A stretch of DNA of 64,000 bases from an uncultured Ruminococcus sp. (GTDB lineage: Bacteria; Bacillota; Clostridia; Oscillospirales; Acutalibacteraceae): the NCBI GenBank assembly GCA_902773635.1, contig CACYFH010000004.1:55050-119049 (forward strand), in the 5' to 3' direction. Below are positions 15,754 through 24,342 of this stretch, in pieces. The notes below the pieces were generated by a model that saw nothing but the letters and a program-made list of their open reading frames with translations, was not told where the DNA came from and did not search any database. The stretch's first letter is position 1, and each line of letters opens with the position of its first letter. The position numbers were made by a program, and so were the translations under genes.

Positions 15754-17193
15754 TCAATACTGCTTACCCCAGTATACCATGTGCTTCGCGGGCTTGCCGC
15801 AGCAGGCGCAGACGGTGTCGAGCTGTTCCTCCTCAAAGGGGATACAGCGGGACTTCACGCCGCCGGTGACGTCCTTGATCTTGTCCTCGCACTCGACGTC
15901 GCCGCACCACATCGCCTTGATGAAGCCGGGCTTGTTCTTGGCGATATCAACGAACTCGTCGAAGTTGTGGGCTACATGGGTCTTTTCCTTCATATTCTCC
16001 AGCGCACGGTTGTACATGTCGTCGTGGATCTTCACGAGGAGGTCGGCGATCTCCTGCTCGATGTTGTCGAGGGAGACAAAGAGCTTCTCTCTGGTGTCGC
16101 GGCGCACGAGCACGCACTGGTTGTTCTCGATATCCTTGGGGCCTAATTCCAGACGGATCGGCACGCCCTTCATCTCATACTGGGCGAACTTCCAGCCGGG
16201 GCTCTGCTCGGAGTCGTCGAGCTTTGTGCGGAACTGCTTCTTGAGCTGTTCATACAGGGCGTTCGCCTTGTCGAGCACGCCCTCCTTATGCTGGGCGATC
16301 GGGATGATGGCGACCTGGATGGGCGCGACCTTCGGCGGCAGAACGAGACCGTCGTCGTCGGAATGCACCATGATCAGCGCGCCGATCATGCGGGTCGAAG
16401 TGCCCCAGGAGGTCTGGTGCGGATAATGGAGCTTGTTGTCGCGGCCGGTGTAGGTGATGTCAAAGGCGCGGGCGAAGCCGTCGCCGAAATAGTGAGAGGT
16501 GCCGCCCTGGAGCGCGACGCCGTTGTGCATCATCGGCTCGATGGTGTAGGTCTCTCTCGCTCCGGCAAAACGCTCCTTCGGGGTCTTTTCGCCGACGACA
16601 GCGGGGATCGCGAGGGTCTCCTTATAGAAATCGGCATAGACCTTGAGCATGCGGAGCGTCTCCTCACGCGCCTCCTCCTCAGTCTCATGCATGGTGTGAC
16701 CCTCCTGCCAGAGGAACTCGGAGGTTCTCAGGAAGGGGCGGGTGGTCTTTTCCCAGCGGACGACGGAGCACCACTGGTTGTAGAGCTTCGGCAGGTCGCG
16801 GTAGGTGTTGATGATCTTCGCGTAATGCTCGCAGAAGAGGGTCTCGGAGGTCGGGCGCACGCAAAGACGCTCAGAGAGCTTCTCCGAGCCGCCGACAGTG
16901 ACCCACGCGCACTCCGGCGCGAAGCCCTCGACGTGATCCTTTTCCTTCTGTAAGAGGCTTTCGGGGATGAACATCGGCATGTATACGTTCTCATGGCCGG
17001 TCTCTTTGAAGCGGCGATCCATGTCGTTTCTCATATTCTCCCAGATCGCGAAGCCGTAGGGGCGGATGACCATGCAGCCCTTGACGTTGCTGTAATCAAC
17101 CAGCTCCGCCTTCTTCACGATGTCGGTATACCATTTTGCAAAATCCTCGTCGCGGCTGGTGATCGCCTCGACCATTTTCTTATTCTGAGCCAT
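15754..17193 (-). CDS. proS: Prolyl-tRNA synthetase (short, ProS type 3)
   Basis: Charges tRNA-Pro. At 479 residues it is the short archaeal/eukaryote-like form without the editing insertion. Motif 2 appears as [23 protein letters not shown]-type sequence near residue 140, followed by [14 protein letters not shown]; motif 3 includes [20 protein letters not shown]. The C-terminal domain ends with a Cys-rich segment ([18 protein letters not shown]), typical of this type and often zinc-binding. The ATG at 17193 follows AGGGATAT. No T-box is seen in the 190-base leader, which holds a GGGCGGGAGC hairpin repeat. Confidence 0.96.
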   Translation of the reverse strand: MAQNKKMVEAITSRDEDFAKWYTDIVKKAELVDYSNVKGCMVIRPYGFAIWENMRNDMDRRFKETGHENVYMPMFIPESLLQKEKDHVEGFAPECAWVTVGGSEKLSERLCVRPTSETLFCEHYAKIINTYRDLPKLYNQWCSVVRWEKTTRPFLRTSEFLWQEGHTMHETEEEAREETLRMLKVYADFYKETLAIPAVVGEKTPKERFAGARETYTIEPMMHNGVALQGGTSHYFGDGFARAFDITYTGRDNKLHYPHQTSWGTSTRMIGALIMVHSDDDGLVLPPKVAPIQVAIIPIAQHKEGVLDKANALYEQLKKQFRTKLDDSEQSPGWKFAQYEMKGVPIRLELGPKDIENNQCVLVRRDTREKLFVSLDNIEQEIADLLVKIHDDMYNRALENMKEKTHVAHNFDEFVDIAKNKPGFIKAMWCGDVECEDKIKDVTGGVKSRCIPFEEEQLDTVCACCGKPAKHMVYWGKQY

Positions 17194-17325
17194 ATTATAT
17201 CCCTCCGGATGATAGTTTTTGTTCAGAGCCTAATCAAAAGTATTATACTATTTATCGGCGGCTTTTGCAAGTACCAAACTGCGCCAACCCGCGCATAAAC
17301 CGCACCCAAAATTGTACAACATGTG

Positions 17326-17356
17326 CAAATCGGGCGGGAGCAAGCCCCCGCCCAAC
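17326..17356. repeat. GGGCGGGAGC...GCCCCCGCCC hairpin repeat
   Basis: CGGGCGGGAGCAAGCCCCCGCCC. It belongs to the GTAGGG/GGCGGG hairpin family and lies just downstream of the histidinol-phosphatase gene. Confidence 0.6.
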
Positions 17357-17380
17357 ATGATTGATTTATAGTTTGACCGT

Positions 17381-18127
17381 TTAAACCTTCTCATACTCCT
17401 CAAACCCATAGCCGATGTTCTCCTTGCTGTGGGCGTCGGAGCTGAGGATGAAGCGCCCGCCTTTCTCTCGGATATAGGCGATGATCTCACGGCTCGGATA
17501 CGGCTCGCTGCGGTAGCCGCGCGAGATCGCGCCCGTGTTGATCTCAAAGGGGATATCATACGGCAGGAGCGTATCGACCGCACTCTTCCACGCCGCGACA
17601 TAGCGCGGGTGGCGCGTATCGAACAGCGGGTCGCGCTCGATGAACTTCGTGATCAGGTCAAAATGCCCGATGATATCGCACCCGGTTTTGCGGGCGACGT
17701 CGGCAACGGTCGCGAAATACCGCTCGCACAGCGCATAAGCATCACCGTCAAAAAACCGATCGACCGCATCGCGCAAAATTTCCGCACTCTCGTCCACGGG
17801 GAGATACGCCTCCCCTACCTTCACATAATGCACCGAGCCGATCACATAGTCGAACTCGTCCCTCGGATAGTCGCTGTAATAATCCTGCTCCACCCCGCAG
17901 AGGACGTGAATCTGATCAAAATATTTCGCCCTGAGATACCTGAGCTCCGCGATATAGCGCGGGATATCCGCCTTCTGCATGCAGTAGCTCTCATCGAAGA
18001 AGGTGTAGCTGTGGCCGCTGATGCCGACGGTATCAAGCCCCTTCTCGATCGCGGAGAGGATCATTTCCTCCGGCGTATTCTTCCCGTCGCAAAAGGCGGT
18101 GTGCATATGCAGATCCTTACTGATCAC
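17381..18127 (-). CDS. hisK: Histidinol-phosphatase, PHP family
   Basis: Hydrolyses histidinol-phosphate to histidinol. It is the PHP-type enzyme, not the HAD-type fused to HisB. The 248 residues hold the metal-binding motifs [11 protein letters not shown] at the N-terminus, [36 protein letters not shown] and [15 protein letters not shown]. The start is a GTG at 18127 with GGAGAAG upstream, overlapping the end of hisIE by 11 bases, so it is the last gene of the his operon. The separate hisB in this window has no phosphatase domain, which makes this gene essential to complete the pathway. Confidence 0.92.
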   Translation of the reverse strand: MISKDLHMHTAFCDGKNTPEEMILSAIEKGLDTVGISGHSYTFFDESYCMQKADIPRYIAELRYLRAKYFDQIHVLCGVEQDYYSDYPRDEFDYVIGSVHYVKVGEAYLPVDESAEILRDAVDRFFDGDAYALCERYFATVADVARKTGCDIIGHFDLITKFIERDPLFDTRHPRYVAAWKSAVDTLLPYDIPFEINTGAISRGYRSEPYPSREIIAYIREKGGRFILSSDAHSKENIGYGFEEYEKV

Positions 18128-18773
18128 CGGTCATCTTCTCCTGCTTGATCTTCTTGTCGATCACATGGCGGGACGCAAGCTCCCTGTGGATATCCTCGAG
18201 GGAAATGCCCTGCTCGATCATCAGCACCATCACATGGTACGCGAGGTCGGCGATCTCATAGATCGTCTCCTTCTTGTCCTCCGCCTTCGCGGCGATGATG
18301 ACTTCGGTGCATTCCTCTCCGACCTTTTTGAGGATCTTGTCGAGACCCTTGTCGAAGAGATAGGTGGTGTAAGAACCCTCCTGCGGGTTCGTCTTTCTGC
18401 CGCGGATCAGCTCGATCAAGCCCTCATAGGAGAATTCTTTGAGCGTATCGCTCTCCCAGACCGGATTCGTAAAGCAGGAGGTCGTGCCGAGGTGACAGGC
18501 GGGGCCGTCAGGCTCCACCGTCACGACCAGCGCGTCCTTGTCGCAGTCGGCGGTGATGCTGACGATATGCTGGTAGTTGCCGGAGGTCTCGCCCTTGAGC
18601 CACAGCTCCTGGCGCGAGCGGCTCCAGAAGCAGGTCAACCCCTTCTCCATGGAGATCTTCAGACTCTCCTCGTTCATGTAAGCGACGGTGAGCACCTGCT
18701 TGGTGATGCTGTCCACCACCACAGCGGGGATCAGCCCTTTTTCATCAAATTTGAGTTCAGATATGTTAAGCAT
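18117..18773 (-). CDS. hisIE: Phosphoribosyl-AMP cyclohydrolase / phosphoribosyl-ATP pyrophosphatase
   Basis: Catalyses steps two and three of histidine synthesis. The N-terminal HisI domain (about 1-110) has [21 protein letters not shown] and the metal-binding [11 protein letters not shown] with [12 protein letters not shown]. The C-terminal HisE domain (about 115-215) has [31 protein letters not shown] and [17 protein letters not shown]. The ATG at 18773 follows GGAGGAAAACAA. It is separated from hisF by 170 bases filled with two repeat families, although both read in the same direction. Confidence 0.96.
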   Translation of the reverse strand: MLNISELKFDEKGLIPAVVVDSITKQVLTVAYMNEESLKISMEKGLTCFWSRSRQELWLKGETSGNYQHIVSITADCDKDALVVTVEPDGPACHLGTTSCFTNPVWESDTLKEFSYEGLIELIRGRKTNPQEGSYTTYLFDKGLDKILKKVGEECTEVIIAAKAEDKKETIYEIADLAYHVMVLMIEQGISLEDIHRELASRHVIDKKIKQEKMTGDQ

Positions 18774-18787
18774 TTGTTTTCCTCCAT

Positions 18788-18902
18788 CTTGTGTAGGGGC
18801 GGGGGCTTGCTCCCGCCGAAAGGTTTGTCATAGAACCAAAGCCTTCCCCTTGAGGGGAAGGTGTCGCCGCCGACTTAGGCGGTGACGGATGAGGTGGAAG
18901 CG
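18788..18902. repeat. Two hairpin repeats in the hisF-hisIE gap
   Basis: First GTAGGGGCGGGGGCTTGCTC/CCGCC (18788-18822), then CTTCCCCTTGAGGGGAAGG with GCCGCC...GGCGGTGACGGATGAGG (18838-18900). No gene is visible in the gap. Confidence 0.65.
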
Positions 18903-18943
18903 TTTCCGCCCCATCCCGTTCATTGTTCTATCGGAAAGGTTTC

Positions 18944-19702
18944 TCACACCCTCGTCGGGATGCCGTTTCTCGCCATTTCCGCTTTGAGGTCGGCGATCTT
19001 CACCTCGCCGAAATGGAAAATGGAAGCCGCGAGACCCGCGTCCACCTTCGGCAGCGTCTTGAACAGGGTGATGAAATCCTCGATCTTTCCCGCACCGCCC
19101 GAAGCGATCACAGGCACGCTCACGGCGTTGCTGACTGCCTCGAGCATCTCGAGGTCAAAGCCGCCCTTCACGCCGTCGGTGTCGATGGAATTGAGCACGA
19201 CCTCACCCGCGCCGTTATCGACGCACCGTTTGATCCAGCCGATTGCTTCCATGCCGGTATTCTCTCTGCCGCCCTTCGCGAACACGCGGAACACGCCGTC
19301 CACGCGCTTGACGTCCGCAGAAATGACGACGCACTGGTCGCCGTAGAGCTTGGCGGCTTCCCCGATCAGGTCGGGGTTGCGGATCGCGCCGCTGTTGACG
19401 CTGACCTTATCCGCGCCGCATTTTAAGACACGGTCAAAGTCCGCGACGGTATTGATGCCGCCGCCGACCGTCAGCGGAATAAAGACCTTTTTCGCCGTCT
19501 CGGTCAGGATATCCGTGAAGAGCGCTCTGCCCTCTGCGGAGGCGGTGATGTCGTAAAACACCAGCTCGTCCGCGCCGCAGGAGGAGTAATACTGCGCCAG
19601 CTCCACGGGAGACGCGACGTCGTTGAGCCCCTCAAAGTTCACGCCCTTGACGACCCTGCCGTTCCTGACGTCCAGACAGGGGATGATACGTTTCGTGATC
19701 AT
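18944..19702 (-). CDS. hisF: Imidazole glycerol phosphate synthase, cyclase subunit
   Basis: A TIM-barrel subunit that uses ammonia from HisH to make imidazole glycerol phosphate and AICAR. The 252 residues begin MITKRIIPCLDVRNGRVVKG (catalytic Asp11 in CLDV) and include SADVKRVDGVFRVF (second catalytic Asp region) and phosphate loops VIASGGAGKIEDF and TVGGGINTVADFD. The ATG overlaps the hisA stop by four bases. The order hisH-hisA-hisF places both synthase subunits two genes apart. Confidence 0.97.
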   Translation of the reverse strand: MITKRIIPCLDVRNGRVVKGVNFEGLNDVASPVELAQYYSSCGADELVFYDITASAEGRALFTDILTETAKKVFIPLTVGGGINTVADFDRVLKCGADKVSVNSGAIRNPDLIGEAAKLYGDQCVVISADVKRVDGVFRVFAKGGRENTGMEAIGWIKRCVDNGAGEVVLNSIDTDGVKGGFDLEMLEAVSNAVSVPVIASGGAGKIEDFITLFKTLPKVDAGLAASIFHFGEVKIADLKAEMARNGIPTRV

Positions 19703-20412
19703 TGTACCGCCTGCACCGCCTTTCTCAGGTCGATCGCGCCGGTGTAATATGCCTTGCCGATGATCGCGCCGTATAAGTCCATATTCTTCAAGGCGATCAC
19801 GTCGTCCATCGAGCTGACGCCGCCCGAAGCGGTGATGTCCACCCGATAACGGCGGCTCATAGTGCGGTAAAGGCTCAGGTTCGTGCCCTGCATCGCGCCG
19901 TCCTTGCTGATATCGGTGCAGATGATGGTCTGCACGCCGAGGTTCTGCATGTTCTCAAAGAATTCGTCTGCCGTCACTGTGGAACGCTCCAGCCAGCCCT
20001 TCACGGCGATAAAGCCGTCCTTGATATCTGCGCCCACAGCGATCCGCGCGCCGTATTTCTCGACAGCCTTTTTGAGAAAGGCTTCGTCCTTGATCGCGGC
20101 GGTGCCTAAAATCACGCGGTCGATACCGGCGTTAAGATAGCGGTCGACGACCTCCATCGAGCGGATGCCGCCGCCGATCTCACAAAACAGCCCTGATTGC
20201 TTTTTGATGTCCAGAACGGTGTCGAGGTTCGGAGTGCCGCCGTCGCGCGCACCCTCGAGGTCGACGATATGGATATGGGTCGCGCCGCACGCCCTGAAGT
20301 CCAGCGCGATCTCAGCGGGACGGTCGCTGTAGACGGTCATCTGGTCATAATCGCCCTTAAAAAGCCGCACCGCCTTACCGCCCACAATGTCGATAGCGGG
20401 GAAAAGTATCAT
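19699..20412 (-). CDS. hisA: ProFAR isomerase HisA
   Basis: 1-(5-phosphoribosyl)-5-[(5-phosphoribosylamino)methylideneamino]imidazole-4-carboxamide isomerase, the TIM-barrel partner of HisF. 237 residues: FPAIDIVGGKAVRLFKGDYD at the N-terminus (catalytic Asp near residue 8), VDLEGARDG, EIGGGIRSMEVVDRYL and CTDISKDGAMQGTN with the second catalytic Asp. AGGAGG lies ten bases before the ATG. A heptad-armed repeat of ~170 bases separates it from hisH, so the operon is physically interrupted but still co-oriented. Confidence 0.97.
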   Translation of the reverse strand: MILFPAIDIVGGKAVRLFKGDYDQMTVYSDRPAEIALDFRACGATHIHIVDLEGARDGGTPNLDTVLDIKKQSGLFCEIGGGIRSMEVVDRYLNAGIDRVILGTAAIKDEAFLKKAVEKYGARIAVGADIKDGFIAVKGWLERSTVTADEFFENMQNLGVQTIICTDISKDGAMQGTNLSLYRTMSRRYRVDITASGGVSSMDDVIALKNMDLYGAIIGKAYYTGAIDLRKAVQAVQ

Positions 20413-20471
20413 AATGTCATTACCTCCTCAGAGGGGAATAATTGAAACGCTTTATCGCTTCGGGAAAGTCG

Positions 20472-20640
20472 GTTGAATTAGGAATTAGGAATTAGGAGTT
20501 AGGAATTAGGAATTGTGGGAAATGCTTCGCATTTTTGATTCCTATTATGGGTAGTTGAAACGTTTCCTGACAACTATCAATCAGGTGCGGACAGCGTCCG
20601 CCCTTCATTCCTAATTCCTCATTCCTAATTCCTCATTGAT
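20472..20640. repeat. Heptad-armed repeat inside the his operon
   Basis: Left arm of TTAGGAA/TTAGGAG units (20474-20518), core with AATGCTTCGCATTT and GGTGCGGACAGCGTCCGCC, right arm of TTCCTAA/TTCCTCA units. The core is inverted relative to the 8160 and 10037 copies. Confidence 0.75.
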
Positions 20641-20641
20641 A

Positions 20642-21247
20642 TCAAATCTCACAAAACGCCTTCAAGATCTTCAAGCCTACGTCGCCGCTCTTTTCGGGGT
20701 GGAACTGACAGCCGTAGACATTCTCGCGCTCAACGGAGGCGGTCAACTCGGCGGAATACTCCGCGACTGCCGTCACGTCGTCGCACTCGGCGGCGTAGTA
20801 GGAGTGCACAAAGTACACGCAGTCGCCGTCTTTCAGATACTTGAACAGCGGGCTTTGCTTCTTCACGATCAGGCGGTTCCAGCCGATGTGCGGGATCTTC
20901 AGGGAAGGGTCGATCACGTCCGCGATGGGGCGCACCGAGCCGTGGATCAGCCCCAGCCCCTCGTGCTCGCCGTACTCGTAGCTTTTATCGAGCAGCATTT
21001 GCATGCCCAGACAGATACCCATGATGGGCTTGCCGTTCTTCACCTCACGCTTGACGACCTCAGCCATGCCGCTCTCCCTGAGCTTCTTCGCCGCGTCCTC
21101 AAACGCGCCGACGCCCGGCAGGATCAGCCGATCCGCCTTGGCGATCACCTCAGGATCAGCGGTCACGACCGCCTTCTCCCCAATTGCCGCAAAGGACGAT
21201 TGCAGGGAGAAGAGATTGCCCACACCGTAGTCAATGATCGCGACCAT
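20642..21247 (-). CDS. hisH: Imidazole glycerol phosphate synthase, glutaminase subunit
   Basis: A class-I glutamine amidotransferase of 201 residues that feeds ammonia to HisF. The nucleophile elbow GICLGMQMLLDKSYEYG has the catalytic Cys; the His-Glu pair is in YGCQFHPEKSGDVG. The ATG at 21247 (MVAIIDYGVGNL) overlaps the hisB stop by one base (TGATG), indicating coupling; the longer frame upstream only repeats hisB sequence in another frame. It ends close to the right arm of the repeat at 20640. Confidence 0.96.
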   Translation of the reverse strand: MVAIIDYGVGNLFSLQSSFAAIGEKAVVTADPEVIAKADRLILPGVGAFEDAAKKLRESGMAEVVKREVKNGKPIMGICLGMQMLLDKSYEYGEHEGLGLIHGSVRPIADVIDPSLKIPHIGWNRLIVKKQSPLFKYLKDGDCVYFVHSYYAAECDDVTAVAEYSAELTASVERENVYGCQFHPEKSGDVGLKILKAFCEI

Positions 21248-21834
21248 CACAGTACCCCCTTGGTGGACGGTATCTCGTCGCGGAAGTTCTCGTCGATCGC
21301 GACAGCCTGCTTCATCGCGCGTGCGACGCACTTGAACGTGCCCTCGATGATGTGGTGGGAGTTCTTGCCCTCGAGCTGCTTGATGTGCAGGGTCAGGTTC
21401 GCGTTGCGGACAAAGCCTAAGAAGAATTCCTCCGCAAGCTCGGTATCAAAGGTGCCGACCTTCTGGGTCGGGATATGAAGATCAAAATTGAGGTAGCTTC
21501 TGCCCGAGATATCGACCGCCGAGAGGATCAGCGTCTCGTCCATCGGGAGGATGAAGCTGCCGTAGCGGATGATCCCGCGCTTGTCGCCGAGCGCCTTCTC
21601 AAACGCCTGACCCAGCGCGATGCCGATATCCTCTACAGAGTGGTGGTCGTCCACATAGGTGTCGCCGTTGCAGTTCAGGGTCAGGTCGAAGCGTCCGTGA
21701 CGCGCGAACAGGGTCAGCATATGGTCGAGGAAGCCCACGCCGCTGTTGATCTCGCTCTTGCCCGTGCCGTCGAGGTCAAGGGTCAGGGAGATATCGGTCT
21801 CAGCGGTCTTGCGGTTGATTTCTGCGGTTCTCAT
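21247..21834 (-). CDS. hisB: Imidazoleglycerol-phosphate dehydratase
   Basis: Dehydrates imidazole glycerol phosphate. At 195 residues it is the monofunctional enzyme. Manganese-binding motifs: GVGFLDHMLTLFARHGRFDL, DDHHSVEDIGIALGQAF (HHxxE) and, in the second half, KNSHHIIEGTFKCVARAM (HHxxE again). The start overlaps the hisC stop by four bases. No HAD-type phosphatase domain is attached, in keeping with the PHP phosphatase at the operon end. Confidence 0.97.
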   Translation of the reverse strand: MRTAEINRKTAETDISLTLDLDGTGKSEINSGVGFLDHMLTLFARHGRFDLTLNCNGDTYVDDHHSVEDIGIALGQAFEKALGDKRGIIRYGSFILPMDETLILSAVDISGRSYLNFDLHIPTQKVGTFDTELAEEFFLGFVRNANLTLHIKQLEGKNSHHIIEGTFKCVARAMKQAVAIDENFRDEIPSTKGVL

Positions 21835-22895
21835 GCGTTTTCCTCCAGAATTTCTCGGATATTTTTCAACAGAATGTCGAGCTGTTCCTTCGTGCCGATG
21901 GTGATGCGGTTGTAGTCCCTGATGCGCTCCTTGGTGAAGTGGCGCACCAGCACGCCGCGCTTTTTCAGCTCAAGATAGAGCTTCTCGCCGTCGAGTTGCG
22001 GGTGCTTTGCGAAAAGGAAATTGCTCTTTGACTCCGTCATCACAAAGCCCAGCTCCGCCAGCTTCTCAGCAAGATAGGCGCGGTTCTCCATGATCGTCGC
22101 GCAGTTGGAGCGGAAGTATTCTCCGTCCTCCAGCGCGCCGAGACCCGCCGCTTGGGTCATGCTGTTGATGTTGTAGGGATTCGTCGAATATTTGATGGTG
22201 TTCAGGTCTTGAATGAGCGGCGCGCCGCCGATCGCCATACCCAGCCTGCCGCCCGCGAGAGAGCGGGATTTCGAGAAGGTCTGGGTCACCAGAAGATTGT
22301 CGTATTTGTGTATCAGGGAGACGGCGCTTTCCGTTCCGAAATCGACGTAAGCCTCGTCCACGATCACCACGTTACCGGGATTGCTCTGCAATATCCGCTC
22401 GATATCGGACAGCGGGAGCGCGATACCCGTCGGGGCGTTCGGGTTGGCGATGAAGATGGTTTTGTTGACGCCGAGGTAATCCTCCACGTTGATCGTGAAA
22501 TCGGAGTTCAGCGGGATCTCCTCATACGGGACGCGGTTGAGCGCCGCGAACACGGGATAAAAACCGTAGGTGATATCCGCGAAGGCGGCGGGATGCGCGT
22601 CGTCGCAGAACGCCATAAAGGAGAAATTCAGCGCGTCGTCCGAGCCGTTGGTAAAGAGCACCTCGTCGGTCAGGATGCCGTAGACCTCGGCGAATTTCTT
22701 CGTCAGCGCAGTATTCTCCGGGTCGCAGTATAATTGCAGTCTCTCAGCCGCCTTCGCCGCATATGCCTGCGCCTTCTCTGAGGGCGGGAAGGGGCTCTCG
22801 TTGGTATTGAGCTTGACGTACTGCATATCCTTCGGCTGTTCGCCGGGGGTATACACGTCCAGCGCCTTATATTTCTCACTGAAAAAGCGGCTCAT
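21831..22895 (-). CDS. hisC: Histidinol-phosphate aminotransferase
   Basis: A PLP fold-type I enzyme of 354 residues. The PLP lysine is in TFSKSRSLAGGRLGMAIGG; other motifs are LNTNESPFPPS near the N-terminus, TNGSDDALNFSFMAF, IANPNAPTGIALPL and VIVDEAYVDFG. The ATG overlaps the hisD stop by four bases. Position in the operon and motifs both support hisC over related aromatic aminotransferases. Confidence 0.96.
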   Translation of the reverse strand: MSRFFSEKYKALDVYTPGEQPKDMQYVKLNTNESPFPPSEKAQAYAAKAAERLQLYCDPENTALTKKFAEVYGILTDEVLFTNGSDDALNFSFMAFCDDAHPAAFADITYGFYPVFAALNRVPYEEIPLNSDFTINVEDYLGVNKTIFIANPNAPTGIALPLSDIERILQSNPGNVVIVDEAYVDFGTESAVSLIHKYDNLLVTQTFSKSRSLAGGRLGMAIGGAPLIQDLNTIKYSTNPYNINSMTQAAGLGALEDGEYFRSNCATIMENRAYLAEKLAELGFVMTESKSNFLFAKHPQLDGEKLYLELKKRGVLVRHFTKERIRDYNRITIGTKEQLDILLKNIREILEENA

Positions 22896-24172
22896 GCCTC
22901 GTCCTCCAAGCGGATCACCGCAGACTTTGCATGACCGGTCAGCCCTTCCTTGCGGGCGAAGAACGCCACGTCCTCGGCGACCTTCTTCAGCGCGTCGGCG
23001 GTGTAATAGGTGTACTGGGTCTTTTTGACGAAATCGTCCACGGAAAGCGGACTGCTGAACTTCGCCGTGCCGGAGGTCGGGAGCGTATGGTTCGGACCCG
23101 CGAAGTAATCGCCCAGCGCTTCGGGGCAGCTTCTGCCCATGAAGATCGAGCCGGCGTGACGGATCTTATCGAGGTAATCAAAGGGATTGTCTACGCACAG
23201 CTCCAAATGCTCGGGCGCGATCTCGTTCGCGATGTCGATGACCACGTTCAGGTTATCCGCGACGATGATCTTGCCGTTGTTGTCGATGGAAGCGCGCGCG
23301 ATCTCAGCGCGGTCGAGCAGGGGGATCTGCTTCTCCAGCTCCGCGGACACCGCCTCGGCGAGCGCCATGGAATCCGTGACCAGTACTGCGGAGGCGAGCT
23401 TGTCGTGCTCCGCCTGGCTGAGCAAGTCAGCCGCCACATAGCGGGGGTTGCTCTTGCCGTCCGCGACGACGAGTATCTCGCTCGGACCGGCGATCATGTC
23501 GATAGAAACGGTGCCGAACACCTGCTTCTTTGCTTCTGCGACGAAGGCGTTGCCGGGGCCGACGATCTTGTCGACCTTCGGGATGGATTCCGTACCGTAG
23601 GCGAGCGCCGCGATCGCCTGCGCGCCGCCGACCTTGAAGATCTTATCCACGCCCGCAACGGACGCCGCCGCCAAGATAGCGGGGTTGACCTTGCCGTCCT
23701 TAGAGGGAGGTGTGACCATCACGACCTCGCGCACGCCCGCGATCTTCGCGGGGATCGCGTCCATCAGGACGGTGGAGGGGTACGCCGCCGTACCGCCGGG
23801 CACATAGAGACCCGCGCGGTCAACCGGGATGACCTTCTGCCCGATGACAATGCCGTCCTCGTCGTTGATGATGAAGCTCTGACGCTTCTGCGCCTCATGG
23901 AACTTGCGGATGTTCCTTGCCGCACGCTCCAAAATGTCGATAAAGCGCGGCTCTACCGCGTCTCTCGCTTCCGCGATCTCCTCAGCAGTCACCTGCAAAG
24001 AGGAGAGCTCCGCCTTATCAAAGCGCGCGGTATAGTCAAAGAGCGCCTTGTCGCCGTTCTCTCTGACGGTCTTGATGATATCGGCAACGACGTCCTCGAC
24101 GGATGCCGTCGGCTCAAACCGCGCGAAGATCTCGTCACAGGACAGCTCGTTATAATTCAGTATTTTGATCAT
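22892..24172 (-). CDS. hisD: Histidinol dehydrogenase
   Basis: A zinc enzyme that performs the last two oxidations, L-histidinol to histidine, with NAD. The 426 residues include VPGGTAAYPSTVLMDAIPAK, the GPGNAFVAEAKKQVFGTVSI-type signature near the middle, DLLSQAEHDKLASAVLVT and the catalytic region APEHLELCVDNP with AGPNHTLPTSGTAKF. It starts at an ATG downstream of GGAGGAAAC. A CATTGCGAGG-core heptad repeat separates it from the hisZG fusion gene. Confidence 0.97.
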   Translation of the reverse strand: MIKILNYNELSCDEIFARFEPTASVEDVVADIIKTVRENGDKALFDYTARFDKAELSSLQVTAEEIAEARDAVEPRFIDILERAARNIRKFHEAQKRQSFIINDEDGIVIGQKVIPVDRAGLYVPGGTAAYPSTVLMDAIPAKIAGVREVVMVTPPSKDGKVNPAILAAASVAGVDKIFKVGGAQAIAALAYGTESIPKVDKIVGPGNAFVAEAKKQVFGTVSIDMIAGPSEILVVADGKSNPRYVAADLLSQAEHDKLASAVLVTDSMALAEAVSAELEKQIPLLDRAEIARASIDNNGKIIVADNLNVVIDIANEIAPEHLELCVDNPFDYLDKIRHAGSIFMGRSCPEALGDYFAGPNHTLPTSGTAKFSSPLSVDDFVKKTQYTYYTADALKKVAEDVAFFARKEGLTGHAKSAVIRLEDEA

Positions 24173-24188
24173 AGTTTCCTCCGTGTAT

Positions 24189-24342
24189 CAATTAGGAATT
24201 AGGAGTTAGGAATTAGGAATTATTTCTGTCATTGCGAGGAACAACCGAAGGTTGCGACGTGGCAATCCCACAAAGAGGAACAGGGCTTTTCCGATAACCA
24301 ATTCCTCATTCCTAATTCCTCATTCCTAATTCCTCATTCCTA
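24189..24342. repeat. Heptad-armed repeat with CATTGCGAGG core in the his operon
   Basis: Left arm of TTAGGAA/TTAGGAG units, core CATTGCGAGGAACAACCGAA...GGTTGCGACGTGGCAATCCC, then CAGGGCTTTTCCGATAACC, right arm to 24342. On the minus strand the right arm begins with the hisZG stop (AAT-TAG). This is the intact reference for the nested copies at 26.3 and 37.6 kb. Confidence 0.8.

Noticed and set aside
22931-24202. 423-codon plus-strand open frame over hisD
   Set aside because: An antisense shadow of histidinol dehydrogenase, caused by GC-rich codon bias.
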